From Streptomyces sp. AC1-42W (GTDB lineage: Bacteria; Actinomycetota; Actinomycetes; Streptomycetales; Streptomycetaceae), in the NCBI RefSeq assembly GCF_003248355.1, contig NZ_QKWY01000002.1, positions 3,038,001-3,102,000 of the forward strand: 64,000 bases of DNA. Direction: 5' to 3'. How positions within the stretch are numbered: the stretch's first letter is position 1; the number at the start of each line of letters is the position of its first letter. The translations under genes were made by a program, and so were the position numbers. Shown here in pieces: positions 52,554 to 61,665 of this stretch. Below the pieces are notes generated by a model. The model was not told the origin of the DNA and made no database searches. It worked only from the letters and a program-made list of their open reading frames with translations.

Positions 52554-52889
52554 TCAGCGGCGCTTGTGGTTGATCTTCATCGTGTCCATGTCGGTCGCGG
52601 TGGACCGCAGCTCGCCGTGCCCGTAGCCGGCCTCGCGCAGCGCCGTCAGCGCCCGGTCCTCGGCGATCGCGGACGCCATCTCCTCGCCGTCCGCGGCGTC
52701 CGACACGACCACGTAGCGGAAGCTGAAGTGCTTGAGGACCCGGTCGTAGGTGAGCGAGCCCTCCTCGGTGAACCGCATCCCGGCGAGGCCGTGCTCCTCG
52801 ACCTCCGCGAGCAGCCGCTCGCGCGCCGCGTCCGTCAGGTCCTGCCAGGTGCCGCGCACGATCACCCGGTACGTGTGCTGCGTGCTCAT
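52554..52889 (-). CDS. DUF6204 family protein
   Basis: A 111-aa protein with the family start TYRVIVRGTWQDLTDAARERL and the central YDRVLKHFSFRYVVV strand region. No catalytic motif or membrane segment is visible. The function of DUF6204 is unknown. It lies 88 bp from a VOC gene on the same strand and may be its neighbour by chance. Confidence 0.8.
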   Translation of the reverse strand: MSTQHTYRVIVRGTWQDLTDAARERLLAEVEEHGLAGMRFTEEGSLTYDRVLKHFSFRYVVVSDAADGEEMASAIAEDRALTALREAGYGHGELRSTATDMDTMKINHKRR

Positions 52890-52977
52890 CTGCCGCGCCG
52901 TTCCTCTCCGCCTGCCCCGTCGTCTGTCCGGGGCGAGCGTACGGCGGGCCGCAGCGGGACGGAAACGGAATTCCGGC

Positions 52978-53331
52978 TCAGCCGGTCAGGTTGCGGTCCA
53001 CGTACTCGAAGACCGAGCCGTCCGGGTGCACGGCGATGAGGTTGCGGCCGACCGGGGTGGGCACCGGGCCCGCGATCACCCGGGCGCCGACCCCGGTCAG
53101 CGCCGCGTGCGCCTCGTCCACGTTCTTCACGGCGATGGTCGCGGTGACCTTGCGCAGGATCTCCAGCTCCGCTTCGGGACCGCTCATCAGCAGGAAGCAG
53201 CTGATCGCGGCGACGGAGACCCCGCCGCGCTCGAACCGCAGGGCGGGGGCGCCCGTGAGCTTCTCGTAGAAGGCCACCGCGGCCTCCAGGTCGTCGACGC
53301 AGATACGCAGCGTGGTTCCCAGAATCTCCAT
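52978..53331 (-). CDS. VOC (glyoxalase-like) family protein
   Basis: A 117-aa protein with the paired beta-alpha-beta fold of glyoxalase/bleomycin-resistance proteins: TTLRICVDDLEAAVAFYEKL at the start and NLIAVHPDGSVFEYV at the end. Expected metal or ligand positions are only partly visible, so it could be an enzyme or a binding protein. Confidence 0.85.
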   Translation of the reverse strand: MEILGTTLRICVDDLEAAVAFYEKLTGAPALRFERGGVSVAAISCFLLMSGPEAELEILRKVTATIAVKNVDEAHAALTGVGARVIAGPVPTPVGRNLIAVHPDGSVFEYVDRNLTG

Positions 53332-53388
53332 GGCGGCCAGGTTAGTTGGCCGCCCGCCGCCATGTGGTCCCTTCGGGCCGGGGCCGGC

Positions 53389-54198
53389 TCAGGCGCGGCA
53401 GAGCACCTCGCCGTGCGGCACCATGAACCAGCCGTCGCCCTGCTCGCCCCACGTCCGCCACGCGGCGGCGATCTCCGCCAGCTCCTCGGCCGTGGCGTGC
53501 CCGCCCTCCACCGCGAGCGCCGCGTACGCCGAGCCGACGGTGCGGTCCGCCCACAGCCCGCTCCACCAGGCGCGGGTCTCCGGGGTGGCGTAGCACCAGG
53601 TGGACGCGCCGGGCGTGATCTCGGTGAACCCGGCCTGCCGGGCCCAGGACAGCAGCCGGCGTCCGGCGTCCGGCTCGCCGCCGTTGGCGCGGGCCACCCG
53701 GCCGTACAGCTCCTGCCAGTGGTCCATGACGGGGGACTCCGGGAACCAGGTCATCGCCGCGTAGTCGCTGTCGCGTGCCGCGACCACGCCGCCGGGGCGG
53801 CACACCCGGCGCATCTCCCGCAGCGCCCGCACCGGATCGCCCACGTGCTGCAGGACCTGATGGGCGTGGACCACGTCGAAGGAGTCGTCGGGGTAGTCCA
53901 GGGCGTGGACATCGGCGACGGCGAACTCCACGTTGTCCAGGCCGCGTTCGGCGGCGACCGCGGCCGCCTGGCCCAGGATCTCGTCGGTGGTGTCCACCCC
54001 CGTCACCCGGCCCGGCGCCACCAGCGCGGCCAGGTCGGCGGTGATGGTGCCGGGGCCGCAGCCGACGTCCAGCACGGCCAGGCCGGGGCGCAGCTCACCG
54101 ATGAGATAGGCGGCGGAGTTGGCGGCGGTGCGCCAGCGGTGCGAGCGCAGCACCGACTCGTGGTGGCCGTGGGTGTAGACGGCGGTCTCCTTCGGCAT
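53389..54198 (-). CDS. SAM-dependent methyltransferase (UbiE/type 11-like)
   Basis: A 269-aa enzyme with the glycine-rich motif VLDVGCGPGTITADLA at about residue 42, the acidic VTGVDTTDEILGQA and the motif-IV region FDVVHAHQVLQHVGDPVRAL. The N-terminal HGHHESVLRSHRWRTAANSA block is typical of a Streptomyces subfamily. The acceptor is unknown. Confidence 0.85.
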   Translation of the reverse strand: MPKETAVYTHGHHESVLRSHRWRTAANSAAYLIGELRPGLAVLDVGCGPGTITADLAALVAPGRVTGVDTTDEILGQAAAVAAERGLDNVEFAVADVHALDYPDDSFDVVHAHQVLQHVGDPVRALREMRRVCRPGGVVAARDSDYAAMTWFPESPVMDHWQELYGRVARANGGEPDAGRRLLSWARQAGFTEITPGASTWCYATPETRAWWSGLWADRTVGSAYAALAVEGGHATAEELAEIAAAWRTWGEQGDGWFMVPHGEVLCRA

Positions 54199-54372
54199 GG
54201 CCGTGCGTCCTCTCTCGAATCGCGAACCGCGAAAGCGCTGTCCGACGGTTCCAACGTAGAGCCTTTCGCCGAATAATGAGATGGGTATCTTGCGATGTGG
54301 ACAGCGTGCGGAGGTGCGAAGGGGCGGCCGACTTCGCGCCGACCGCCCCGAGTTGGCCCTTCCGCCGACCGG

Positions 54373-55878
54373 CTACGCCTGCATCGGGCAGTACACCGTC
54401 AGCGCCTCCGGCAGCTTGTCCACCAGCAACTCCGTCCCGCTGTGCGCCACTTCACCGTCGTACGCATACGGCGTGCCCGGCTCCAGGCCGGAGATCCGCA
54501 CCCGCTGCCTGCGCACCGCGGCGTGCATGGGGGAGCGGGTCAGCGGTCCGGCGACCGCCGCCGCCAGCAGCCGCAGACCGGGGGTCCGGCCACCGTGCAC
54601 CATCCGTACGTCCAGCAGCCCGTCCGCGAGATTGTGCCGCCGGCCCGGCGCCGGGCCCACCCGCTGGAACATCCCGTTGCCGACGAACAGCAGCCACAAC
54701 GGGCGCCGCCTGCCCTGGATTTCGGCCTCCAGCGGACGTTCCCCGCGCAGCACGCGCAGGGCGGCGAGCACCCCGGCCGGCCAGCCGCCGATCCGGGGCG
54801 ACCAGTGCTCCCGCAGCCGCACCAGCTCCGGATAGACGCCCAGGCTGAACGCGTTCAGGAAGTATCCCGGCCCGCCCTCCGGCCCCTGCGGACCGGGCCG
54901 GAACCGCCCCAGGTCCACCCGCACCGCACTCCCCGAGGCGAGCGCGGAGCCGACGTCGGCGACGGTCTCAATGCCCAGGTCGTACGCGAAGTGGTTGAGG
55001 GTGCCGCCGGGGAACACCGCCAGCGGCACCCCCCGCGACGCCGCCACGGCCGCCGCCCGGTTGACCGTGCCGTCCCCGCCGCACACCCCCAGCGCCCGGC
55101 CCCGGCCCGCCGCCTTCTCCAGCTCGTCGGCAAGCAGCCCCGGCGAGCACTCCACGATCTCCGCCCGCGGCAGCGCGTCCCGCACCAGCGAGGCGGTCGC
55201 GGTCGCCGTCCCCGACTCCTGGTTGACGACCACCACCAGGCCCTCGCCGTCCGGCAGGGCGGGCGCGTCGGCAGGCGGCCGGCCCGGCGCGGGCAACTGC
55301 CCCCTCGTCGGCACCACCCCCCGCAGCGCGAACGCCGCCCCGACCCCCAGCACCGCCCCCGCCACCACATCGCTCGGGTAGTGCACCCCGGTGTAGACGC
55401 GGGACGCGGCCACGGACAGCGCCACCGGCGCGACCACCGCCCCCCACCCCTTCGACTCCAGCGCGACCCCGGTGGCGAACGCGGCGGCCGACGCCGCGTG
55501 CCCCGACGGGAACGACGTGGTCACCGGCTGCCGCTTCAGCCGCCGTATCACCGGCACCCCGTCCAGCACCGGCCGCTGCCTGCGCACCGCCCCCTTGCCC
55601 ACCGTGTTGATCGCGGCCGAGGCCACCGCGAGCGAGGCGATCCCCCGCAGCGCCGCCCGCCGGGCCCGCGCACTGCCCCCGAAGGCGGCCATGCCCGCCG
55701 CCGCGCCGAACCACAGCAGCCCATGGTTGGCGCTGCGGCTCAGCCGGGGCAGCACGGGCCCGGCGGCCGGCCAGTGCCGCTGGGCCAGATTCCGGAACAC
55801 GGCGGCATCGCGCCGGTGGAACCGGTCGCTCAGCCCGGCGAGCCGGGAGGGGACGGAGGCATTGCTCGCAGACGACAT
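54373..55878 (-). CDS. PAP2 phosphatase fused to diacylglycerol kinase-like domain
   Basis: A 501-aa membrane-associated lipid enzyme. The N-terminal ~200 residues form a PAP2 domain with KGAVRRQRP, FPSGHAAS and SRVYTGVHYPSD, the three phosphatase motifs, set among hydrophobic helices. From about residue 215 a DagK/sphingosine-kinase-like domain follows with CGGDGTVNRA and FPGGTLNHFAYDLG. One chain could therefore both remove and add phosphate on lipids such as diacylglycerol. The ATG at 55878 is chosen; an in-frame ATG at 55899 is possible, and neither has a clear ribosome binding site. It is divergent from the IclR gene. Confidence 0.88.
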   Translation of the reverse strand: MSSASNASVPSRLAGLSDRFHRRDAAVFRNLAQRHWPAAGPVLPRLSRSANHGLLWFGAAAGMAAFGGSARARRAALRGIASLAVASAAINTVGKGAVRRQRPVLDGVPVIRRLKRQPVTTSFPSGHAASAAAFATGVALESKGWGAVVAPVALSVAASRVYTGVHYPSDVVAGAVLGVGAAFALRGVVPTRGQLPAPGRPPADAPALPDGEGLVVVVNQESGTATATASLVRDALPRAEIVECSPGLLADELEKAAGRGRALGVCGGDGTVNRAAAVAASRGVPLAVFPGGTLNHFAYDLGIETVADVGSALASGSAVRVDLGRFRPGPQGPEGGPGYFLNAFSLGVYPELVRLREHWSPRIGGWPAGVLAALRVLRGERPLEAEIQGRRRPLWLLFVGNGMFQRVGPAPGRRHNLADGLLDVRMVHGGRTPGLRLLAAAVAGPLTRSPMHAAVRRQRVRISGLEPGTPYAYDGEVAHSGTELLVDKLPEALTVYCPMQA

Positions 55879-55994
55879 GCGACAGCGAATACCCCGCATC
55901 GCCGCGCCGAACCAGCGGCCACGCCGAAGGTAGCCTGTGATCGTCGTACCGGTCGCCGGCCGGGACGCCGCACACGAGAGGGGGGTGCACGGCC

Positions 55995-56771
55995 ATGGGG
56001 CGACTCGTCCCCGCGGTGACCAGGGCGCTCGACGTGCTCGAACTCTTCCTCCACGGCGACGGAACGCTCTCCGCGCCCGAGGTGACCCGCAAGCTCCAGC
56101 TGCCGCGCACCACCGTGCACGAGCTGCTCACCACGCTCGCCGCCCGCTCGTACCTGGTCAGGGACCCCGACCGGCCCGGACAGTACCGGCTGGGCGTGCG
56201 CACCTACCAGCTCGGCAGCCGGTACGCGGAACAGCTCGACCTCGCCGCCGAGGGCCGGCAGGTCGCCCGCCGCCTCGCCGCCGAATGCGGCGAGAGCGTG
56301 CACGTGGCGATCCTGGACGGCACCGACACCGTCTGCGTCGCCCAGGCGGACTCCACCCACGCCGTACGCATGGTGTCGGCGGCCGGCCACCGGCTGCCCG
56401 CCCACTGCACCGCGGCCGGCAAGACGCTCCTCGCCTCACTGCCCGCCCCGGAGCTGGACGCCCGGCTCGACGGACTGGAGCTGACCGCGCTCACCCCGCA
56501 CACCATCACCGCCGGGCCCGAACTGCGGGCCGCGCTCGACGCCGTACGGGAACAGGGCTTCGCGGTCGAGCACCAGGAGTCCGGACCCGGCGTCGGCTGC
56601 GTCGCCGCACCCGTGCGCGACCGGACCGGGCGCGTCGTCGCCGCCCTCTCCGTCGCCGTCCCGCTGATCCGCTGGACCGAGGAGCGCGCCCGCGAACTCG
56701 CCGTGCTCGCCGACCGGGGCGCGGACGACCTGTCGCAGCGCCTCGGACACGAAAAAAGGAGCCCGGTGTGA
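55995..56771 (+). CDS. IclR family transcriptional regulator
   Basis: A 258-aa regulator with an N-terminal winged HTH (ALDVLELFLHGDGTLSAPEV, LQLPRTTVHELLTTLA) and the IclR effector domain from about residue 75, with HCTAAGKTLLA and GVGCVAAPVRD. It overlaps the SMP-30 gene by four bases (GTGTGA), so both are co-transcribed and it probably autoregulates the pair. Confidence 0.92.
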   Translation: MGRLVPAVTRALDVLELFLHGDGTLSAPEVTRKLQLPRTTVHELLTTLAARSYLVRDPDRPGQYRLGVRTYQLGSRYAEQLDLAAEGRQVARRLAAECGESVHVAILDGTDTVCVAQADSTHAVRMVSAAGHRLPAHCTAAGKTLLASLPAPELDARLDGLELTALTPHTITAGPELRAALDAVREQGFAVEHQESGPGVGCVAAPVRDRTGRVVAALSVAVPLIRWTEERARELAVLADRGADDLSQRLGHEKRSPV

Positions 56772-57619
56772 CCCGCACCCGCGCCGAGGTCGCCGTACGG
56801 GAACAGGCCGTCCTCGGCGAGGGCCCGACCTGGGACGCCGCCACCGGACGGCTGATCTGGGTCGACATCCTCGCCGCCCGCGTCCACACCTACGCACCGG
56901 CGACCGGCCGCCGCACCCTCATGGCCACCGGACAGCACGTCGGCGCCGCCAAGCCGAGAGCCGGCGGCGGACTGGTCGTCAACCTGCGCGACGGCGTCGG
57001 CCTCTACGACACCGGCGGGGCCTTCCGCCGGCTGGTCCACGACCCCGTACCGGGCCGCCGCGCCAACGACGCCGCCGTCGCCCCGGACGGCGCGCTGTGG
57101 GCCGGCACCACGCGCTACGACCACGCCGAGGGCGGCGGCACCCTGGCCCGGATCGCCCCGGACGGCACCACCACGCCCGTCCTGCCCCGGGTGACGTGCA
57201 GCAACGGCACCGGCTGGAGTCCGGACGGCCGGCTCATGTACTACACCGACACCCTCACCCGCCGCATCGACGTCTTCGACGTGGACGGCCCCCACGTCAC
57301 CGGACGCCGCCCCTTCGCCGTCCTGGAGGACGGCGCCGGCTACCCCGACGGGCTCACGGTCGACGCCGAGGGCGCCGTCTGGGTCGCCCTCTGGGACGGA
57401 TCGGCGCTGCGCCGCTACACCGCGGACGGCCGCCTGGAGCGCACCGTGCACCTGCCGGTGCGGCGGCCCACCGCCTGCGCCTTCGGCGGCCCCGGACTGC
57501 GCGACCTGTACATCTCCACCGCCCGCACCGGACTCGACGCCCCGCACCCGCTCGCCGGCTCCCTGCTCGTCCTCCCCGACGCGGGACACGGCCTGCCCGG
57601 CACCCCCTTCGCCGGCTGA
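56768..57619 (+). CDS. SMP-30/gluconolactonase family lactonase
   Basis: A 283-aa six-bladed beta-propeller hydrolase, starting at GTG 56768 with AAGGAG upstream. The metal ligands are in LGEGPTWDAATGRLIWVDI (Glu), CSNGTGWSPDG (Asn) and YPDGLTVDAEG (Asp). It would open a sugar lactone or related ester in a catabolic path controlled by the upstream IclR. The substrate cannot be named. Confidence 0.9.
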   Translation: MTRTRAEVAVREQAVLGEGPTWDAATGRLIWVDILAARVHTYAPATGRRTLMATGQHVGAAKPRAGGGLVVNLRDGVGLYDTGGAFRRLVHDPVPGRRANDAAVAPDGALWAGTTRYDHAEGGGTLARIAPDGTTTPVLPRVTCSNGTGWSPDGRLMYYTDTLTRRIDVFDVDGPHVTGRRPFAVLEDGAGYPDGLTVDAEGAVWVALWDGSALRRYTADGRLERTVHLPVRRPTACAFGGPGLRDLYISTARTGLDAPHPLAGSLLVLPDAGHGLPGTPFAG

Positions 57620-57702
57620 CCGCCCGGCCCGGCCGCCCTCCAGAGCGGGCGCGCCACCCCGTTCCCTCGTATAAAGGAGGGCAAACGGCGAAGGAGGCCC
57701 GG

Positions 57703-58947
57703 ATGGGCCGGACCGGGCGTCACCCCAGCGGCACACCCACCGTCCGCGAGGACCGCGGACCCGTACGGTACGGGCCGCCGGCCCCCTGGCCGGGGCTGCC
57801 CGTGCTCCCGGAACTGGCCGGCGTGCTGGCGTCCGCCGCCGGCCGCGCCGCCCCCGAACCGCCCGGCGGCTCGGCCGCCCTGCGCGAGGCCGCCTGCGGC
57901 TACTGGGAGCGGCGCGGACTGCGCACCGGCCCCGGACACATCGCCGCCGCCCCCGGCACCGCGCCCCTGCTGCTCGCGCTGATCGCCGCACACGGCGGCG
58001 ACGTACTCCTGCCGCGCCCCTGCCCCGCCTCCTGGCTGCCGCAGGCCCGGCTCCTCGGCCGCCCCGCCTACCAGGTCCCCACCCCCGCCGAGTGCGGCGG
58101 CGTGCCCGACCCGTACGCCCTCCTGGAGACCGTACGCAGAGTGCGCGCCGAAGGCGGCCGGCCCCGGCTCCTGCTGCTCTCCCCGGCCGACAACCCCACC
58201 GCCACCGTCGCCCCGCCCGAACTCGTCCGCGAGGCCTGCGAGGCCGCCGTGGACCAGGGGCTGCACATCGTCAGCGACGAGACCTGGCGCGACACCCTGC
58301 ACCGGCCGCACGACACGGTCCTGGTCAGCCCCGCCGAGATGTGCCCCGACGACGTCACCGTGCTCTCCGGCCTCCACGGCGCCCTCACCCCCGCCGCCTG
58401 GCCGGTCGCCGTCGCCCGCTTCCCGGACACCGCCCGCGCCGCCACCCGGCACGCCCGCACCCTGGACGTCCTCACCGCCCTCGACGCCACCGTCGCGGGC
58501 CCGGTCGCGGCCGCCGCCGCCCACGCCCTGCGCGAACCGGCAGCCGTCACCGAGCACGCCCGGCGCTCCGCCGCCCTGCACGGCCGCCTCGCCGCCGCGG
58601 CCCACCGCGCCGTCCTCGGCCGGGGCGCCCTCGCCCGGCCCCCGCAGGCCGGCCGCCACCTCTACGCCGACCTCGGCCCGCTGCGCGCCACCCTCGCCGC
58701 CCGCGGCGTCACCGACTCCCTCGAACTGGAGGAGTACCTCTCCGCCCGCCTCGGCACCCCCACCCCCGGCGGACACCGCTTCGGCGACGAACTCGGCGCG
58801 CTCCGGGTCCGGCTGGGCACCGGCGCGCTCCTCGGCACGGACCCCGCCGGACAGACGGCCGCCCTCACCGCCGCGGACCCCCTCGAATTGCCGCCGGTCG
58901 CCGCAGCGCTGAGCATTTTGCGAGCAGCCCTCGACACCCCGCGCTGA
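57703..58947 (+). CDS. Aminotransferase-like protein with no lysine
   Basis: A 414-aa protein with the fold pattern of class I/II aminotransferases: GGSAALREAACGYWERRG, the LSPADNPTATV (NPT) loop and IVSDETWRD where the coenzyme Asp normally lies. The expected SxxK region reads VLSGLHGALTPAAW, and the whole chain contains no lysine at all, so the normal PLP Schiff base cannot form. It may be a non-catalytic or differently acting relative. Strong AGGAGG precedes the ATG at 57703, and a second AGGAGG lies 25 bp further upstream. Confidence 0.8.
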   Translation: MGRTGRHPSGTPTVREDRGPVRYGPPAPWPGLPVLPELAGVLASAAGRAAPEPPGGSAALREAACGYWERRGLRTGPGHIAAAPGTAPLLLALIAAHGGDVLLPRPCPASWLPQARLLGRPAYQVPTPAECGGVPDPYALLETVRRVRAEGGRPRLLLLSPADNPTATVAPPELVREACEAAVDQGLHIVSDETWRDTLHRPHDTVLVSPAEMCPDDVTVLSGLHGALTPAAWPVAVARFPDTARAATRHARTLDVLTALDATVAGPVAAAAAHALREPAAVTEHARRSAALHGRLAAAAHRAVLGRGALARPPQAGRHLYADLGPLRATLAARGVTDSLELEEYLSARLGTPTPGGHRFGDELGALRVRLGTGALLGTDPAGQTAALTAADPLELPPVAAALSILRAALDTPR

Positions 58948-58983
58948 CCCACCGCGCCGGCGCACTCCTGGACGGGAGCCCCG

Positions 58984-60024
58984 ATGACGGACCGGACCAC
59001 GCGCCAGGTCGCCCCCGACACACCCCCCGCGGCCTGCGGCGACATCGTCCCGCCCCGCCCCCTGGGCGAGGTGCGCGACTGGCCCCGGAGCTTCGCGGAC
59101 CGGCTCACCGCCCCGCTCCCCGGCGTCAAGGGCATGTCCCGGCTGGCCCGCGAGCACTCCATCCGGCCCAACGCGGAGGGACTGCGCCACATCCACCGGC
59201 TGCCCTACGCCCCCGCGCCCCTGCCGCCCGTCCCGGCCGGGACCGCCTGCGTCACCTGGGCCGGACACGCCAGCTGGATCATCCGCACCGGCGGCCTCAC
59301 CGTCCTCACCGACCCCGTCTGGTCCCGCCGCATCCTCGGCACCCCGCCCCGGATCACCCCCGTCGGCGTCCCCTGGGAGGACCTGCCGGCCGTCGACGCC
59401 GTCGTCATCAGCCACAACCACTACGACCACCTCGACGCGCCCACCCTGCGCAGACTGCCCCGGTACACCCCGCTCTTCGTCCCGGCCGGCCTCGGCCAGT
59501 GGTGCCGCCGCCGGGGATTTCGCACCGTCACCGAACTCGACTGGTGGGAGTCCGCCCGGCTCGACGGCGTCCGCTTCGACTTCGTCCCCGCCCACCACTG
59601 GTCCCGGCGCACCCTCACCGACACCTGCCGCTCGCTGTGGGGCGGCTGGATCATCGGGGACGGCGACACCGGCGGGCGGATCTACTTCGCCGGCGACTCC
59701 GGATACGGCCACTGGTTCACCGAGATCGGCCGCCGCCACCCCGGCCTCGACCTCGCCCTGCTGCCCATCGGCGCGTACGAGCCCCGCTGGTGGCTCCGCG
59801 ACGTCCACACCGACCCGGAGGAGGCCGTGCGCGCGTACGAGGACCTCGGCGCCCGCGCCATGGCCCCGATGCACTGGGCGGCCTTCCTGCTCTCCGCCGA
59901 GCCCGTCCTCGAACCGCTCACCCGGCTGCGCACCGCCTGGCAGCGCGCCGGACACCCCCGCGACCGGCTCTGGGACCTGCCCATCGGCGGCTCACGCCTC
60001 CTGACGGCTGCCGACGCCGGCTGA
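58984..60024 (+). CDS. MBL-fold hydrolase (NAPE-PLD-like)
   Basis: A 346-aa metal-dependent hydrolase with the metallo-beta-lactamase motif SHNHYDHLD, the later ligands in PAHHWSRR and YFAGDSGYGHWF, and the AGHASWIIRTGGLTVLTDPVWS block typical of the NAPE-PLD or RomA branch. It could cleave a phospholipid-like or phosphodiester substrate. It follows the aminotransferase-like gene by 36 bp on the same strand. Confidence 0.88.
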   Translation: MTDRTTRQVAPDTPPAACGDIVPPRPLGEVRDWPRSFADRLTAPLPGVKGMSRLAREHSIRPNAEGLRHIHRLPYAPAPLPPVPAGTACVTWAGHASWIIRTGGLTVLTDPVWSRRILGTPPRITPVGVPWEDLPAVDAVVISHNHYDHLDAPTLRRLPRYTPLFVPAGLGQWCRRRGFRTVTELDWWESARLDGVRFDFVPAHHWSRRTLTDTCRSLWGGWIIGDGDTGGRIYFAGDSGYGHWFTEIGRRHPGLDLALLPIGAYEPRWWLRDVHTDPEEAVRAYEDLGARAMAPMHWAAFLLSAEPVLEPLTRLRTAWQRAGHPRDRLWDLPIGGSRLLTAADAG

Positions 60025-60039
60025 CCCCGCCCGCCGGAC

Positions 60040-60666
60040 TCACCGCGCCCAGCGCGCCCGCGTACGCCGCCACACCGCCGGCGCCCCGCTGATCACCAGC
60101 GTCAGGACCACCGCGGCCACCACCCCCTGCCACGGCTCCGGGAACAGCGAACCGCCCAGGATGCCGATCAGCTGGTACGTCGCCGCCCACGCCAGACACG
60201 CCGGCACATCACCGCGGGCGAACCGCCGCAGCGGCATCCGCCCCAGCAGACACGCCAGCATCACCGGAATGCGCCCGGCCGGCACCAGCCGCGACAGCAC
60301 CAACACCGCCGCCCCGTGCTCGTCCAGCTTCCGCTGCGCCTGCGCCAGCCGCTCCGGCGCCGCCCGGTCCCGGATCGCCCGCAGCCACCGCGACCCGTTC
60401 CGCGACCGCACCCCCCGCTGCCCCAGCCAGTACAGGCATATGTCCCCCAGGAACGCCGCCGCCGACGCCACCCCGAACACCACCAGCAGCGCGAACGGCG
60501 ACGACTGGTGGAACGCCACCACGGCCGCCGAACTCACCAGCGCGCCCGTCGGCACCACCGGGACCAGCGCCCCCACCGACACCAGCAGGAACAGCGACGG
60601 ATAGCCCACCGCCTGCTGCGTCGACTCCGGGGGCAGCTGCGTCGCGTCCCGCAGGAACCCGATCAC
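60040..60666 (-). CDS. DedA family membrane protein
   Basis: A 208-aa inner-membrane protein with four to five hydrophobic stretches (SLFLLVSVGALVPVVPTGAL, FALLVVFGVASAAAFLGDIC, GVVAAVVLTLVISGAPAVW) and the conserved RLVPAGRIPVMLACLLGRM region of DedA/SNARE-associated proteins, which are linked to lipid scrambling and undecaprenyl-phosphate recycling. Its GTG start at 60666 overlaps the stop of the upstream MBL gene (GTGA), so the two are translationally coupled. Confidence 0.87.
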   Translation of the reverse strand: MIGFLRDATQLPPESTQQAVGYPSLFLLVSVGALVPVVPTGALVSSAAVVAFHQSSPFALLVVFGVASAAAFLGDICLYWLGQRGVRSRNGSRWLRAIRDRAAPERLAQAQRKLDEHGAAVLVLSRLVPAGRIPVMLACLLGRMPLRRFARGDVPACLAWAATYQLIGILGGSLFPEPWQGVVAAVVLTLVISGAPAVWRRTRARWAR

Positions 60667-61445
60667 CCGCAGCCCCCCGGCCGCACCCGCTCGCCGTGCG
60701 CCAGCCGGTGCACCACGACCTCCGGCGCCGCCGCGGCCGCCTTCCGCACGAACTCCTCGCCCGGCGCGTGGAACTCGTGCGGCCGGACCCCGTCCATCCC
60801 GATCGGCCAGTACGTGCCGTAGTGCACTGGCACCGCCGCGCGCGGCCGCAGCCGGGCCAGCGCCTGCGCCGCCCGCCCCGCGTCCAGATGCCCGTGCCCC
60901 AGATAGGGCCCCCAGCCGCCGACCGGCAGCAGCGCCACGTCCACCGGGCCGACCACCCGCGCCATGTCGTCGAACAGCCCGGTGTCCCCGGCGAAGTACG
61001 TACGCGCCGAGCCCTCGACCACGTACCCCAGGGCGGGGGAGCGGTGCCGACCCACCGGCAGCCGCCGGCCGTCGTGCAGCGCCGGAACGGCCCGCACCCG
61101 CACCCCGCCCACCCGCACCTCGTCGCCCGCCAGCACCTCCGTGATCCGCAGCCCGCGCGCCCGGCGCAGCAGCCGCAGCCCCGGCACCGACCGGACCGAC
61201 CCGCGCGGCACGACCACCCGCGCCCCCGGCGCGACCCGCGCCAGCGACGGCAGATGCAGATGGTCGGAGTGCAGATGCGAGATGAGGACCACATCGGCCA
61301 CCGCCGCGTCCGGGCCGGGCAGCGCGCCCCGGCGGCGCCGCAGATGCGCGAAGCGCCGGGCGAACAGCGGATCGGTCAGCAGCCGGACCCCGGAATCCTC
61401 GATCGTGCACGTGGCATGACCCCACCAGGTGATCTCCACCGGCAC
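60663..61445 (-). CDS. MBL-fold hydrolase coupled to DedA
   Basis: A 260-aa metallo-beta-lactamase-fold protein with SHLHSDHLHL and YFAGDTGLFDDMA. The start VEITWWGHATCTIEDSGVRL is that of the UlaG/YcbL-like group. GTG 61445 is preferred because GGAGGAGG lies seven bases before it. An ATG at 61466 would place that site inside the gene. It forms a two-gene unit with the DedA protein, which suggests a membrane-lipid-related substrate. Confidence 0.87.
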   Translation of the reverse strand: MPVEITWWGHATCTIEDSGVRLLTDPLFARRFAHLRRRRGALPGPDAAVADVVLISHLHSDHLHLPSLARVAPGARVVVPRGSVRSVPGLRLLRRARGLRITEVLAGDEVRVGGVRVRAVPALHDGRRLPVGRHRSPALGYVVEGSARTYFAGDTGLFDDMARVVGPVDVALLPVGGWGPYLGHGHLDAGRAAQALARLRPRAAVPVHYGTYWPIGMDGVRPHEFHAPGEEFVRKAAAAAPEVVVHRLAHGERVRPGGCG

Positions 61446-61665
61446 CCGCCGCCTCCTCCTGCTCACCGGGCCGCCCGGACCCGTTCCGCCTGCCCGTCGA
61501 GCCTACGGGCACTCCCGCCCGCACGGGCCGCACACCCGGCGCACCCGTCGTCCGGGGCGGGGGAGCCGTGCCCCCGTGCGCCCCCTCACCGCCCCGCGAC
61601 ACGCCCCCGGAACAGCGGCCGGCGGCGCATAGGGTCGGGACACGACGGACAGGGGGAGAACGGTC

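Noticed and set aside
54236..54306. Inverted repeat CGCTGTCC..GGACAGCG upstream of the type-11 methyltransferase
   Set aside because: Only eight bases with arms about 60 bp apart; expected by chance at this base composition.
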